From Manihot esculenta (lineage: Eukaryota; Streptophyta; Magnoliopsida; Malpighiales; Euphorbiaceae): DNA of 64,000 nucleotides. The stretch lies in contig NW_025215482.1 in assembly GCF_001659605.2 (NCBI RefSeq), forward strand, positions 636,135-700,134, written 5' to 3'. The notes under the pieces were generated by a model, which ran no database searches, had not been told where the DNA came from, and worked only from the letters and a program-made list of their open reading frames with translations. A program made the position numbers and the translations under genes. Positions 30,101 to 45,100 of the stretch are shown here, in pieces (the stretch's first letter is position 1; each line of letters begins with the position of its first letter).

Positions 30101-33100
30101 ACATGGGTGATAGACTTGGCAGTTTTTGGGATGGAAGCTATTAGGCCGAAATCGGGCACCGGATGTAACATGGGTGATAGACTTGGCAGTTTTTGGGATG
30201 GAAGCTATTAGGCCGAAATCGGGCACCGGATGTAACATGGGTGATAGACTTGGCAGTTTTTGGGATGGAAGCTATTAGGCCGAAATCGGGCACCGGATGT
30301 AACATGGGTGATAGACTTGGCAGTTTTTGGGATGGAAGCTATTAGGCCGAAATCGGGCACCGGATGTAACATGGGTGATAGACTTGGCAGTTTTTGGGAT
30401 GGAAGCTATTAGGCCGAAATCGGGCACCGGATGTAACATGGGTGATAGACTTGGCAGTTTTTGGGATGGAAGCTATTAGGCCGAAATCGGGCACCGGATG
30501 TAACATGGGTGATAGACTTGGCAGTTTTTGGGATGGAAGCTATTAGGCCGAAATCGGGCACCGGATGTAACATGGGTGATAGACTTGGCAGTTTTTGGGA
30601 TGGAAGCTATTAGGCCGAAATCGGGCACCGGATGTAACATGGGTGATAGACTTGGCAGTTTTTGGGATGGAAGCTATTAGGCCGAAATCGGGCACCGGAT
30701 GTAACATGGGTGATAGACTTGGCAGTTTTTGGGATGGAAGCTATTAGGCCGAAATCGGGCACCGGATGTAACATGGGTGATAGACTTGGCAGTTTTTGGG
30801 ATGGAAGCTATTAGGCCGAAATCGGGCACCGGATGTAACATGGGTGATAGACTTGGCAGTTTTTGGGATGGAAGCTATTAGGCCGAAATCGGGCACCGGA
30901 TGTAACATGGGTGATAGACTTGGCAGTTTTTGGGATGGAAGCTATTAGGCCGAAATCGGGCACCGGATGTAACATGGGTGATAGACTTGGCAGTTTTTGG
31001 GATGGAAGCTATTAGGCCGAAATCGGGCACCGGATGTAACATGGGTGATAGACTTGGCAGTTTTTGGGATGGAAGCTATTAGGCCGAAATCGGGCACCGG
31101 ATGTAACATGGGTGATAGACTTGGCAGTTTTTGGGATGGAAGCTATTAGGCCGAAATCGGGCACCGGATGTAACATGGGTGATAGACTTGGCAGTTTTTG
31201 GGATGGAAGCTATTAGGCCGAAATCGGGCACCGGATGTAACATGGGTGATAGACTTGGCAGTTTTTGGGATGGAAGCTATTAGGCCGAAATCGGGCACCG
31301 GATGTAACATGGGTGATAGACTTGGCAGTTTTTGGGATGGAAGCTATTAGGCCGAAATCGGGCACCGGATGTAACATGGGTGATAGACTTGGCAGTTTTT
31401 GGGATGGAAGCTATTAGGCCGAAATCGGGCACCGGATGTAACATGGGTGATAGACTTGGCAGTTTTTGGGATGGAAGCTATTAGGCCGAAATCGGGCACC
31501 GGATGTAACATGGGTGATAGACTTGGCAGTTTTTGGGATGGAAGCTATTAGGCCGAAATCGGGCACCGGATGTAACATGGGTGATAGACTTGGCAGTTTT
31601 TGGGATGGAAGCTATTAGGCCGAAATCGGGCACCGGATGTAACATGGGTGATAGACTTGGCAGTTTTTGGGATGGAAGCTATTAGGCCGAAATCGGGCAC
31701 CGGATGTAACATGGGTGATAGACTTGGCAGTTTTTGGGATGGAAGCTATTAGGCCGAAATCGGGCACCGGATGTAACATGGGTGATAGACTTGGCAGTTT
31801 TTGGGATGGAAGCTATTAGGCCGAAATCGGGCACCGGATGTAACATGGGTGATAGACTTGGCAGTTTTTGGGATGGAAGCTATTAGGCCGAAATCGGGCA
31901 CCGGATGTAACATGGGTGATAGACTTGGCAGTTTTTGGGATGGAAGCTATTAGGCCGAAATCGGGCACCGGATGTAACATGGGTGATAGACTTGGCAGTT
32001 TTTGGGATGGAAGCTATTAGGCCGAAATCGGGCACCGGATGTAACATGGGTGATAGACTTGGCAGTTTTTGGGATGGAAGCTATTAGGCCGAAATCGGGC
32101 ACCGGATGTAACATGGGTGATAGACTTGGCAGTTTTTGGGATGGAAGCTATTAGGCCGAAATCGGGCACCGGATGTAACATGGGTGATAGACTTGGCAGT
32201 TTTTGGGATGGAAGCTATTAGGCCGAAATCGGGCACCGGATGTAACATGGGTGATAGACTTGGCAGTTTTTGGGATGGAAGCTATTAGGCCGAAATCGGG
32301 CACCGGATGTAACATGGGTGATAGACTTGGCAGTTTTTGGGATGGAAGCTATTAGGCCGAAATCGGGCACCGGATGTAACATGGGTGATAGACTTGGCAG
32401 TTTTTGGGATGGAAGCTATTAGGCCGAAATCGGGCACCGGATGTAACATGGGTGATAGACTTGGCAGTTTTTGGGATGGAAGCTATTAGGCCGAAATCGG
32501 GCACCGGATGTAACATGGGTGATAGACTTGGCAGTTTTTGGGATGGAAGCTATTAGGCCGAAATCGGGCACCGGATGTAACATGGGTGATAGACTTGGCA
32601 GTTTTTGGGATGGAAGCTATTAGGCCGAAATCGGGCACCGGATGTAACATGGGTGATAGACTTGGCAGTTTTTGGGATGGAAGCTATTAGGCCGAAATCG
32701 GGCACCGGATGTAACATGGGTGATAGACTTGGCAGTTTTTGGGATGGAAGCTATTAGGCCGAAATCGGGCACCGGATGTAACATGGGTGATAGACTTGGC
32801 AGTTTTTGGGATGGAAGCTATTAGGCCGAAATCGGGCACCGGATGTAACATGGGTGATAGACTTGGCAGTTTTTGGGATGGAAGCTATTAGGCCGAAATC
32901 GGGCACCGGATGTAACATGGGTGATAGACTTGGCAGTTTTTGGGATGGAAGCTATTAGGCCGAAATCGGGCACCGGATGTAACATGGGTGATAGACTTGG
33001 CAGTTTTTGGGATGGAAGCTATTAGGCCGAAATCGGGCACCGGATGTAACATGGGTGATAGACTTGGCAGTTTTTGGGATGGAAGCTATTAGGCCGAAAT

Positions 33101-36100
33101 CGGGCACCGGATGTAACATGGGTGATAGACTTGGCAGTTTTTGGGATGGAAGCTATTAGGCCGAAATCGGGCACCGGATGTAACATGGGTGATAGACTTG
33201 GCAGTTTTTGGGATGGAAGCTATTAGGCCGAAATCGGGCACCGGATGTAACATGGGTGATAGACTTGGCAGTTTTTGGGATGGAAGCTATTAGGCCGAAA
33301 TCGGGCACCGGATGTAACATGGGTGATAGACTTGGCAGTTTTTGGGATGGAAGCTATTAGGCCGAAATCGGGCACCGGATGTAACATGGGTGATAGACTT
33401 GGCAGTTTTTGGGATGGAAGCTATTAGGCCGAAATCGGGCACCGGATGTAACATGGGTGATAGACTTGGCAGTTTTTGGGATGGAAGCTATTAGGCCGAA
33501 ATCGGGCACCGGATGTAACATGGGTGATAGACTTGGCAGTTTTTGGGATGGAAGCTATTAGGCCGAAATCGGGCACCGGATGTAACATGGGTGATAGACT
33601 TGGCAGTTTTTGGGATGGAAGCTATTAGGCCGAAATCGGGCACCGGATGTAACATGGGTGATAGACTTGGCAGTTTTTGGGATGGAAGCTATTAGGCCGA
33701 AATCGGGCACCGGATGTAACATGGGTGATAGACTTGGCAGTTTTTGGGATGGAAGCTATTAGGCCGAAATCGGGCACCGGATGTAACATGGGTGATAGAC
33801 TTGGCAGTTTTTGGGATGGAAGCTATTAGGCCGAAATCGGGCACCGGATGTAACATGGGTGATAGACTTGGCAGTTTTTGGGATGGAAGCTATTAGGCCG
33901 AAATCGGGCACCGGATGTAACATGGGTGATAGACTTGGCAGTTTTTGGGATGGAAGCTATTAGGCCGAAATCGGGCACCGGATGTAACATGGGTGATAGA
34001 CTTGGCAGTTTTTGGGATGGAAGCTATTAGGCCGAAATCGGGCACCGGATGTAACATGGGTGATAGACTTGGCAGTTTTTGGGATGGAAGCTATTAGGCC
34101 GAAATCGGGCACCGGATGTAACATGGGTGATAGACTTGGCAGTTTTTGGGATGGAAGCTATTAGGCCGAAATCGGGCACCGGATGTAACATGGGTGATAG
34201 ACTTGGCAGTTTTTGGGATGGAAGCTATTAGGCCGAAATCGGGCACCGGATGTAACATGGGTGATAGACTTGGCAGTTTTTGGGATGGAAGCTATTAGGC
34301 CGAAATCGGGCACCGGATGTAACATGGGTGATAGACTTGGCAGTTTTTGGGATGGAAGCTATTAGGCCGAAATCGGGCACCGGATGTAACATGGGTGATA
34401 GACTTGGCAGTTTTTGGGATGGAAGCTATTAGGCCGAAATCGGGCACCGGATGTAACATGGGTGATAGACTTGGCAGTTTTTGGGATGGAAGCTATTAGG
34501 CCGAAATCGGGCACCGGATGTAACATGGGTGATAGACTTGGCAGTTTTTGGGATGGAAGCTATTAGGCCGAAATCGGGCACCGGATGTAACATGGGTGAT
34601 AGACTTGGCAGTTTTTGGGATGGAAGCTATTAGGCCGAAATCGGGCACCGGATGTAACATGGGTGATAGACTTGGCAGTTTTTGGGATGGAAGCTATTAG
34701 GCCGAAATCGGGCACCGGATGTAACATGGGTGATAGACTTGGCAGTTTTTGGGATGGAAGCTATTAGGCCGAAATCGGGCACCGGATGTAACATGGGTGA
34801 TAGACTTGGCAGTTTTTGGGATGGAAGCTATTAGGCCGAAATCGGGCACCGGATGTAACATGGGTGATAGACTTGGCAGTTTTTGGGATGGAAGCTATTA
34901 GGCCGAAATCGGGCACCGGATGTAACATGGGTGATAGACTTGGCAGTTTTTGGGATGGAAGCTATTAGGCCGAAATCGGGCACCGGATGTAACATGGGTG
35001 ATAGACTTGGCAGTTTTTGGGATGGAAGCTATTAGGCCGAAATCGGGCACCGGATGTAACATGGGTGATAGACTTGGCAGTTTTTGGGATGGAAGCTATT
35101 AGGCCGAAATCGGGCACCGGATGTAACATGGGTGATAGACTTGGCAGTTTTTGGGATGGAAGCTATTAGGCCGAAATCGGGCACCGGATGTAACATGGGT
35201 GATAGACTTGGCAGTTTTTGGGATGGAAGCTATTAGGCCGAAATCGGGCACCGGATGTAACATGGGTGATAGACTTGGCAGTTTTTGGGATGGAAGCTAT
35301 TAGGCCGAAATCGGGCACCGGATGTAACATGGGTGATAGACTTGGCAGTTTTTGGGATGGAAGCTATTAGGCCGAAATCGGGCACCGGATGTAACATGGG
35401 TGATAGACTTGGCAGTTTTTGGGATGGAAGCTATTAGGCCGAAATCGGGCACCGGATGTAACATGGGTGATAGACTTGGCAGTTTTTGGGATGGAAGCTA
35501 TTAGGCCGAAATCGGGCACCGGATGTAACATGGGTGATAGACTTGGCAGTTTTTGGGATGGAAGCTATTAGGCCGAAATCGGGCACCGGATGTAACATGG
35601 GTGATAGACTTGGCAGTTTTTGGGATGGAAGCTATTAGGCCGAAATCGGGCACCGGATGTAACATGGGTGATAGACTTGGCAGTTTTTGGGATGGAAGCT
35701 ATTAGGCCGAAATCGGGCACCGGATGTAACATGGGTGATAGACTTGGCAGTTTTTGGGATGGAAGCTATTAGGCCGAAATCGGGCACCGGATGTAACATG
35801 GGTGATAGACTTGGCAGTTTTTGGGATGGAAGCTATTAGGCCGAAATCGGGCACCGGATGTAACATGGGTGATAGACTTGGCAGTTTTTGGGATGGAAGC
35901 TATTAGGCCGAAATCGGGCACCGGATGTAACATGGGTGATAGACTTGGCAGTTTTTGGGATGGAAGCTATTAGGCCGAAATCGGGCACCGGATGTAACAT
36001 GGGTGATAGACTTGGCAGTTTTTGGGATGGAAGCTATTAGGCCGAAATCGGGCACCGGATGTAACATGGGTGATAGACTTGGCAGTTTTTGGGATGGAAG

Positions 36101-39100
36101 CTATTAGGCCGAAATCGGGCACCGGATGTAACATGGGTGATAGACTTGGCAGTTTTTGGGATGGAAGCTATTAGGCCGAAATCGGGCACCGGATGTAACA
36201 TGGGTGATAGACTTGGCAGTTTTTGGGATGGAAGCTATTAGGCCGAAATCGGGCACCGGATGTAACATGGGTGATAGACTTGGCAGTTTTTGGGATGGAA
36301 GCTATTAGGCCGAAATCGGGCACCGGATGTAACATGGGTGATAGACTTGGCAGTTTTTGGGATGGAAGCTATTAGGCCGAAATCGGGCACCGGATGTAAC
36401 ATGGGTGATAGACTTGGCAGTTTTTGGGATGGAAGCTATTAGGCCGAAATCGGGCACCGGATGTAACATGGGTGATAGACTTGGCAGTTTTTGGGATGGA
36501 AGCTATTAGGCCGAAATCGGGCACCGGATGTAACATGGGTGATAGACTTGGCAGTTTTTGGGATGGAAGCTATTAGGCCGAAATCGGGCACCGGATGTAA
36601 CATGGGTGATAGACTTGGCAGTTTTTGGGATGGAAGCTATTAGGCCGAAATCGGGCACCGGATGTAACATGGGTGATAGACTTGGCAGTTTTTGGGATGG
36701 AAGCTATTAGGCCGAAATCGGGCACCGGATGTAACATGGGTGATAGACTTGGCAGTTTTTGGGATGGAAGCTATTAGGCCGAAATCGGGCACCGGATGTA
36801 ACATGGGTGATAGACTTGGCAGTTTTTGGGATGGAAGCTATTAGGCCGAAATCGGGCACCGGATGTAACATGGGTGATAGACTTGGCAGTTTTTGGGATG
36901 GAAGCTATTAGGCCGAAATCGGGCACCGGATGTAACATGGGTGATAGACTTGGCAGTTTTTGGGATGGAAGCTATTAGGCCGAAATCGGGCACCGGATGT
37001 AACATGGGTGATAGACTTGGCAGTTTTTGGGATGGAAGCTATTAGGCCGAAATCGGGCACCGGATGTAACATGGGTGATAGACTTGGCAGTTTTTGGGAT
37101 GGAAGCTATTAGGCCGAAATCGGGCACCGGATGTAACATGGGTGATAGACTTGGCAGTTTTTGGGATGGAAGCTATTAGGCCGAAATCGGGCACCGGATG
37201 TAACATGGGTGATAGACTTGGCAGTTTTTGGGATGGAAGCTATTAGGCCGAAATCGGGCACCGGATGTAACATGGGTGATAGACTTGGCAGTTTTTGGGA
37301 TGGAAGCTATTAGGCCGAAATCGGGCACCGGATGTAACATGGGTGATAGACTTGGCAGTTTTTGGGATGGAAGCTATTAGGCCGAAATCGGGCACCGGAT
37401 GTAACATGGGTGATAGACTTGGCAGTTTTTGGGATGGAAGCTATTAGGCCGAAATCGGGCACCGGATGTAACATGGGTGATAGACTTGGCAGTTTTTGGG
37501 ATGGAAGCTATTAGGCCGAAATCGGGCACCGGATGTAACATGGGTGATAGACTTGGCAGTTTTTGGGATGGAAGCTATTAGGCCGAAATCGGGCACCGGA
37601 TGTAACATGGGTGATAGACTTGGCAGTTTTTGGGATGGAAGCTATTAGGCCGAAATCGGGCACCGGATGTAACATGGGTGATAGACTTGGCAGTTTTTGG
37701 GATGGAAGCTATTAGGCCGAAATCGGGCACCGGATGTAACATGGGTGATAGACTTGGCAGTTTTTGGGATGGAAGCTATTAGGCCGAAATCGGGCACCGG
37801 ATGTAACATGGGTGATAGACTTGGCAGTTTTTGGGATGGAAGCTATTAGGCCGAAATCGGGCACCGGATGTAACATGGGTGATAGACTTGGCAGTTTTTG
37901 GGATGGAAGCTATTAGGCCGAAATCGGGCACCGGATGTAACATGGGTGATAGACTTGGCAGTTTTTGGGATGGAAGCTATTAGGCCGAAATCGGGCACCG
38001 GATGTAACATGGGTGATAGACTTGGCAGTTTTTGGGATGGAAGCTATTAGGCCGAAATCGGGCACCGGATGTAACATGGGTGATAGACTTGGCAGTTTTT
38101 GGGATGGAAGCTATTAGGCCGAAATCGGGCACCGGATGTAACATGGGTGATAGACTTGGCAGTTTTTGGGATGGAAGCTATTAGGCCGAAATCGGGCACC
38201 GGATGTAACATGGGTGATAGACTTGGCAGTTTTTGGGATGGAAGCTATTAGGCCGAAATCGGGCACCGGATGTAACATGGGTGATAGACTTGGCAGTTTT
38301 TGGGATGGAAGCTATTAGGCCGAAATCGGGCACCGGATGTAACATGGGTGATAGACTTGGCAGTTTTTGGGATGGAAGCTATTAGGCCGAAATCGGGCAC
38401 CGGATGTAACATGGGTGATAGACTTGGCAGTTTTTGGGATGGAAGCTATTAGGCCGAAATCGGGCACCGGATGTAACATGGGTGATAGACTTGGCAGTTT
38501 TTGGGATGGAAGCTATTAGGCCGAAATCGGGCACCGGATGTAACATGGGTGATAGACTTGGCAGTTTTTGGGATGGAAGCTATTAGGCCGAAATCGGGCA
38601 CCGGATGTAACATGGGTGATAGACTTGGCAGTTTTTGGGATGGAAGCTATTAGGCCGAAATCGGGCACCGGATGTAACATGGGTGATAGACTTGGCAGTT
38701 TTTGGGATGGAAGCTATTAGGCCGAAATCGGGCACCGGATGTAACATGGGTGATAGACTTGGCAGTTTTTGGGATGGAAGCTATTAGGCCGAAATCGGGC
38801 ACCGGATGTAACATGGGTGATAGACTTGGCAGTTTTTGGGATGGAAGCTATTAGGCCGAAATCGGGCACCGGATGTAACATGGGTGATAGACTTGGCAGT
38901 TTTTGGGATGGAAGCTATTAGGCCGAAATCGGGCACCGGATGTAACATGGGTGATAGACTTGGCAGTTTTTGGGATGGAAGCTATTAGGCCGAAATCGGG
39001 CACCGGATGTAACATGGGTGATAGACTTGGCAGTTTTTGGGATGGAAGCTATTAGGCCGAAATCGGGCACCGGATGTAACATGGGTGATAGACTTGGCAG

Positions 39101-42100
39101 TTTTTGGGATGGAAGCTATTAGGCCGAAATCGGGCACCGGATGTAACATGGGTGATAGACTTGGCAGTTTTTGGGATGGAAGCTATTAGGCCGAAATCGG
39201 GCACCGGATGTAACATGGGTGATAGACTTGGCAGTTTTTGGGATGGAAGCTATTAGGCCGAAATCGGGCACCGGATGTAACATGGGTGATAGACTTGGCA
39301 GTTTTTGGGATGGAAGCTATTAGGCCGAAATCGGGCACCGGATGTAACATGGGTGATAGACTTGGCAGTTTTTGGGATGGAAGCTATTAGGCCGAAATCG
39401 GGCACCGGATGTAACATGGGTGATAGACTTGGCAGTTTTTGGGATGGAAGCTATTAGGCCGAAATCGGGCACCGGATGTAACATGGGTGATAGACTTGGC
39501 AGTTTTTGGGATGGAAGCTATTAGGCCGAAATCGGGCACCGGATGTAACATGGGTGATAGACTTGGCAGTTTTTGGGATGGAAGCTATTAGGCCGAAATC
39601 GGGCACCGGATGTAACATGGGTGATAGACTTGGCAGTTTTTGGGATGGAAGCTATTAGGCCGAAATCGGGCACCGGATGTAACATGGGTGATAGACTTGG
39701 CAGTTTTTGGGATGGAAGCTATTAGGCCGAAATCGGGCACCGGATGTAACATGGGTGATAGACTTGGCAGTTTTTGGGATGGAAGCTATTAGGCCGAAAT
39801 CGGGCACCGGATGTAACATGGGTGATAGACTTGGCAGTTTTTGGGATGGAAGCTATTAGGCCGAAATCGGGCACCGGATGTAACATGGGTGATAGACTTG
39901 GCAGTTTTTGGGATGGAAGCTATTAGGCCGAAATCGGGCACCGGATGTAACATGGGTGATAGACTTGGCAGTTTTTGGGATGGAAGCTATTAGGCCGAAA
40001 TCGGGCACCGGATGTAACATGGGTGATAGACTTGGCAGTTTTTGGGATGGAAGCTATTAGGCCGAAATCGGGCACCGGATGTAACATGGGTGATAGACTT
40101 GGCAGTTTTTGGGATGGAAGCTATTAGGCCGAAATCGGGCACCGGATGTAACATGGGTGATAGACTTGGCAGTTTTTGGGATGGAAGCTATTAGGCCGAA
40201 ATCGGGCACCGGATGTAACATGGGTGATAGACTTGGCAGTTTTTGGGATGGAAGCTATTAGGCCGAAATCGGGCACCGGATGTAACATGGGTGATAGACT
40301 TGGCAGTTTTTGGGATGGAAGCTATTAGGCCGAAATCGGGCACCGGATGTAACATGGGTGATAGACTTGGCAGTTTTTGGGATGGAAGCTATTAGGCCGA
40401 AATCGGGCACCGGATGTAACATGGGTGATAGACTTGGCAGTTTTTGGGATGGAAGCTATTAGGCCGAAATCGGGCACCGGATGTAACATGGGTGATAGAC
40501 TTGGCAGTTTTTGGGATGGAAGCTATTAGGCCGAAATCGGGCACCGGATGTAACATGGGTGATAGACTTGGCAGTTTTTGGGATGGAAGCTATTAGGCCG
40601 AAATCGGGCACCGGATGTAACATGGGTGATAGACTTGGCAGTTTTTGGGATGGAAGCTATTAGGCCGAAATCGGGCACCGGATGTAACATGGGTGATAGA
40701 CTTGGCAGTTTTTGGGATGGAAGCTATTAGGCCGAAATCGGGCACCGGATGTAACATGGGTGATAGACTTGGCAGTTTTTGGGATGGAAGCTATTAGGCC
40801 GAAATCGGGCACCGGATGTAACATGGGTGATAGACTTGGCAGTTTTTGGGATGGAAGCTATTAGGCCGAAATCGGGCACCGGATGTAACATGGGTGATAG
40901 ACTTGGCAGTTTTTGGGATGGAAGCTATTAGGCCGAAATCGGGCACCGGATGTAACATGGGTGATAGACTTGGCAGTTTTTGGGATGGAAGCTATTAGGC
41001 CGAAATCGGGCACCGGATGTAACATGGGTGATAGACTTGGCAGTTTTTGGGATGGAAGCTATTAGGCCGAAATCGGGCACCGGATGTAACATGGGTGATA
41101 GACTTGGCAGTTTTTGGGATGGAAGCTATTAGGCCGAAATCGGGCACCGGATGTAACATGGGTGATAGACTTGGCAGTTTTTGGGATGGAAGCTATTAGG
41201 CCGAAATCGGGCACCGGATGTAACATGGGTGATAGACTTGGCAGTTTTTGGGATGGAAGCTATTAGGCCGAAATCGGGCACCGGATGTAACATGGGTGAT
41301 AGACTTGGCAGTTTTTGGGATGGAAGCTATTAGGCCGAAATCGGGCACCGGATGTAACATGGGTGATAGACTTGGCAGTTTTTGGGATGGAAGCTATTAG
41401 GCCGAAATCGGGCACCGGATGTAACATGGGTGATAGACTTGGCAGTTTTTGGGATGGAAGCTATTAGGCCGAAATCGGGCACCGGATGTAACATGGGTGA
41501 TAGACTTGGCAGTTTTTGGGATGGAAGCTATTAGGCCGAAATCGGGCACCGGATGTAACATGGGTGATAGACTTGGCAGTTTTTGGGATGGAAGCTATTA
41601 GGCCGAAATCGGGCACCGGATGTAACATGGGTGATAGACTTGGCAGTTTTTGGGATGGAAGCTATTAGGCCGAAATCGGGCACCGGATGTAACATGGGTG
41701 ATAGACTTGGCAGTTTTTGGGATGGAAGCTATTAGGCCGAAATCGGGCACCGGATGTAACATGGGTGATAGACTTGGCAGTTTTTGGGATGGAAGCTATT
41801 AGGCCGAAATCGGGCACCGGATGTAACATGGGTGATAGACTTGGCAGTTTTTGGGATGGAAGCTATTAGGCCGAAATCGGGCACCGGATGTAACATGGGT
41901 GATAGACTTGGCAGTTTTTGGGATGGAAGCTATTAGGCCGAAATCGGGCACCGGATGTAACATGGGTGATAGACTTGGCAGTTTTTGGGATGGAAGCTAT
42001 TAGGCCGAAATCGGGCACCGGATGTAACATGGGTGATAGACTTGGCAGTTTTTGGGATGGAAGCTATTAGGCCGAAATCGGGCACCGGATGTAACATGGG

Positions 42101-45100
42101 TGATAGACTTGGCAGTTTTTGGGATGGAAGCTATTAGGCCGAAATCGGGCACCGGATGTAACATGGGTGATAGACTTGGCAGTTTTTGGGATGGAAGCTA
42201 TTAGGCCGAAATCGGGCACCGGATGTAACATGGGTGATAGACTTGGCAGTTTTTGGGATGGAAGCTATTAGGCCGAAATCGGGCACCGGATGTAACATGG
42301 GTGATAGACTTGGCAGTTTTTGGGATGGAAGCTATTAGGCCGAAATCGGGCACCGGATGTAACATGGGTGATAGACTTGGCAGTTTTTGGGATGGAAGCT
42401 ATTAGGCCGAAATCGGGCACCGGATGTAACATGGGTGATAGACTTGGCAGTTTTTGGGATGGAAGCTATTAGGCCGAAATCGGGCACCGGATGTAACATG
42501 GGTGATAGACTTGGCAGTTTTTGGGATGGAAGCTATTAGGCCGAAATCGGGCACCGGATGTAACATGGGTGATAGACTTGGCAGTTTTTGGGATGGAAGC
42601 TATTAGGCCGAAATCGGGCACCGGATGTAACATGGGTGATAGACTTGGCAGTTTTTGGGATGGAAGCTATTAGGCCGAAATCGGGCACCGGATGTAACAT
42701 GGGTGATAGACTTGGCAGTTTTTGGGATGGAAGCTATTAGGCCGAAATCGGGCACCGGATGTAACATGGGTGATAGACTTGGCAGTTTTTGGGATGGAAG
42801 CTATTAGGCCGAAATCGGGCACCGGATGTAACATGGGTGATAGACTTGGCAGTTTTTGGGATGGAAGCTATTAGGCCGAAATCGGGCACCGGATGTAACA
42901 TGGGTGATAGACTTGGCAGTTTTTGGGATGGAAGCTATTAGGCCGAAATCGGGCACCGGATGTAACATGGGTGATAGACTTGGCAGTTTTTGGGATGGAA
43001 GCTATTAGGCCGAAATCGGGCACCGGATGTAACATGGGTGATAGACTTGGCAGTTTTTGGGATGGAAGCTATTAGGCCGAAATCGGGCACCGGATGTAAC
43101 ATGGGTGATAGACTTGGCAGTTTTTGGGATGGAAGCTATTAGGCCGAAATCGGGCACCGGATGTAACATGGGTGATAGACTTGGCAGTTTTTGGGATGGA
43201 AGCTATTAGGCCGAAATCGGGCACCGGATGTAACATGGGTGATAGACTTGGCAGTTTTTGGGATGGAAGCTATTAGGCCGAAATCGGGCACCGGATGTAA
43301 CATGGGTGATAGACTTGGCAGTTTTTGGGATGGAAGCTATTAGGCCGAAATCGGGCACCGGATGTAACATGGGTGATAGACTTGGCAGTTTTTGGGATGG
43401 AAGCTATTAGGCCGAAATCGGGCACCGGATGTAACATGGGTGATAGACTTGGCAGTTTTTGGGATGGAAGCTATTAGGCCGAAATCGGGCACCGGATGTA
43501 ACATGGGTGATAGACTTGGCAGTTTTTGGGATGGAAGCTATTAGGCCGAAATCGGGCACCGGATGTAACATGGGTGATAGACTTGGCAGTTTTTGGGATG
43601 GAAGCTATTAGGCCGAAATCGGGCACCGGATGTAACATGGGTGATAGACTTGGCAGTTTTTGGGATGGAAGCTATTAGGCCGAAATCGGGCACCGGATGT
43701 AACATGGGTGATAGACTTGGCAGTTTTTGGGATGGAAGCTATTAGGCCGAAATCGGGCACCGGATGTAACATGGGTGATAGACTTGGCAGTTTTTGGGAT
43801 GGAAGCTATTAGGCCGAAATCGGGCACCGGATGTAACATGGGTGATAGACTTGGCAGTTTTTGGGATGGAAGCTATTAGGCCGAAATCGGGCACCGGATG
43901 TAACATGGGTGATAGACTTGGCAGTTTTTGGGATGGAAGCTATTAGGCCGAAATCGGGCACCGGATGTAACATGGGTGATAGACTTGGCAGTTTTTGGGA
44001 TGGAAGCTATTAGGCCGAAATCGGGCACCGGATGTAACATGGGTGATAGACTTGGCAGTTTTTGGGATGGAAGCTATTAGGCCGAAATCGGGCACCGGAT
44101 GTAACATGGGTGATAGACTTGGCAGTTTTTGGGATGGAAGCTATTAGGCCGAAATCGGGCACCGGATGTAACATGGGTGATAGACTTGGCAGTTTTTGGG
44201 ATGGAAGCTATTAGGCCGAAATCGGGCACCGGATGTAACATGGGTGATAGACTTGGCAGTTTTTGGGATGGAAGCTATTAGGCCGAAATCGGGCACCGGA
44301 TGTAACATGGGTGATAGACTTGGCAGTTTTTGGGATGGAAGCTATTAGGCCGAAATCGGGCACCGGATGTAACATGGGTGATAGACTTGGCAGTTTTTGG
44401 GATGGAAGCTATTAGGCCGAAATCGGGCACCGGATGTAACATGGGTGATAGACTTGGCAGTTTTTGGGATGGAAGCTATTAGGCCGAAATCGGGCACCGG
44501 ATGTAACATGGGTGATAGACTTGGCAGTTTTTGGGATGGAAGCTATTAGGCCGAAATCGGGCACCGGATGTAACATGGGTGATAGACTTGGCAGTTTTTG
44601 GGATGGAAGCTATTAGGCCGAAATCGGGCACCGGATGTAACATGGGTGATAGACTTGGCAGTTTTTGGGATGGAAGCTATTAGGCCGAAATCGGGCACCG
44701 GATGTAACATGGGTGATAGACTTGGCAGTTTTTGGGATGGAAGCTATTAGGCCGAAATCGGGCACCGGATGTAACATGGGTGATAGACTTGGCAGTTTTT
44801 GGGATGGAAGCTATTAGGCCGAAATCGGGCACCGGATGTAACATGGGTGATAGACTTGGCAGTTTTTGGGATGGAAGCTATTAGGCCGAAATCGGGCACC
44901 GGATGTAACATGGGTGATAGACTTGGCAGTTTTTGGGATGGAAGCTATTAGGCCGAAATCGGGCACCGGATGTAACATGGGTGATAGACTTGGCAGTTTT
45001 TGGGATGGAAGCTATTAGGCCGAAATCGGGCACCGGATGTAACATGGGTGATAGACTTGGCAGTTTTTGGGATGGAAGCTATTAGGCCGAAATCGGGCAC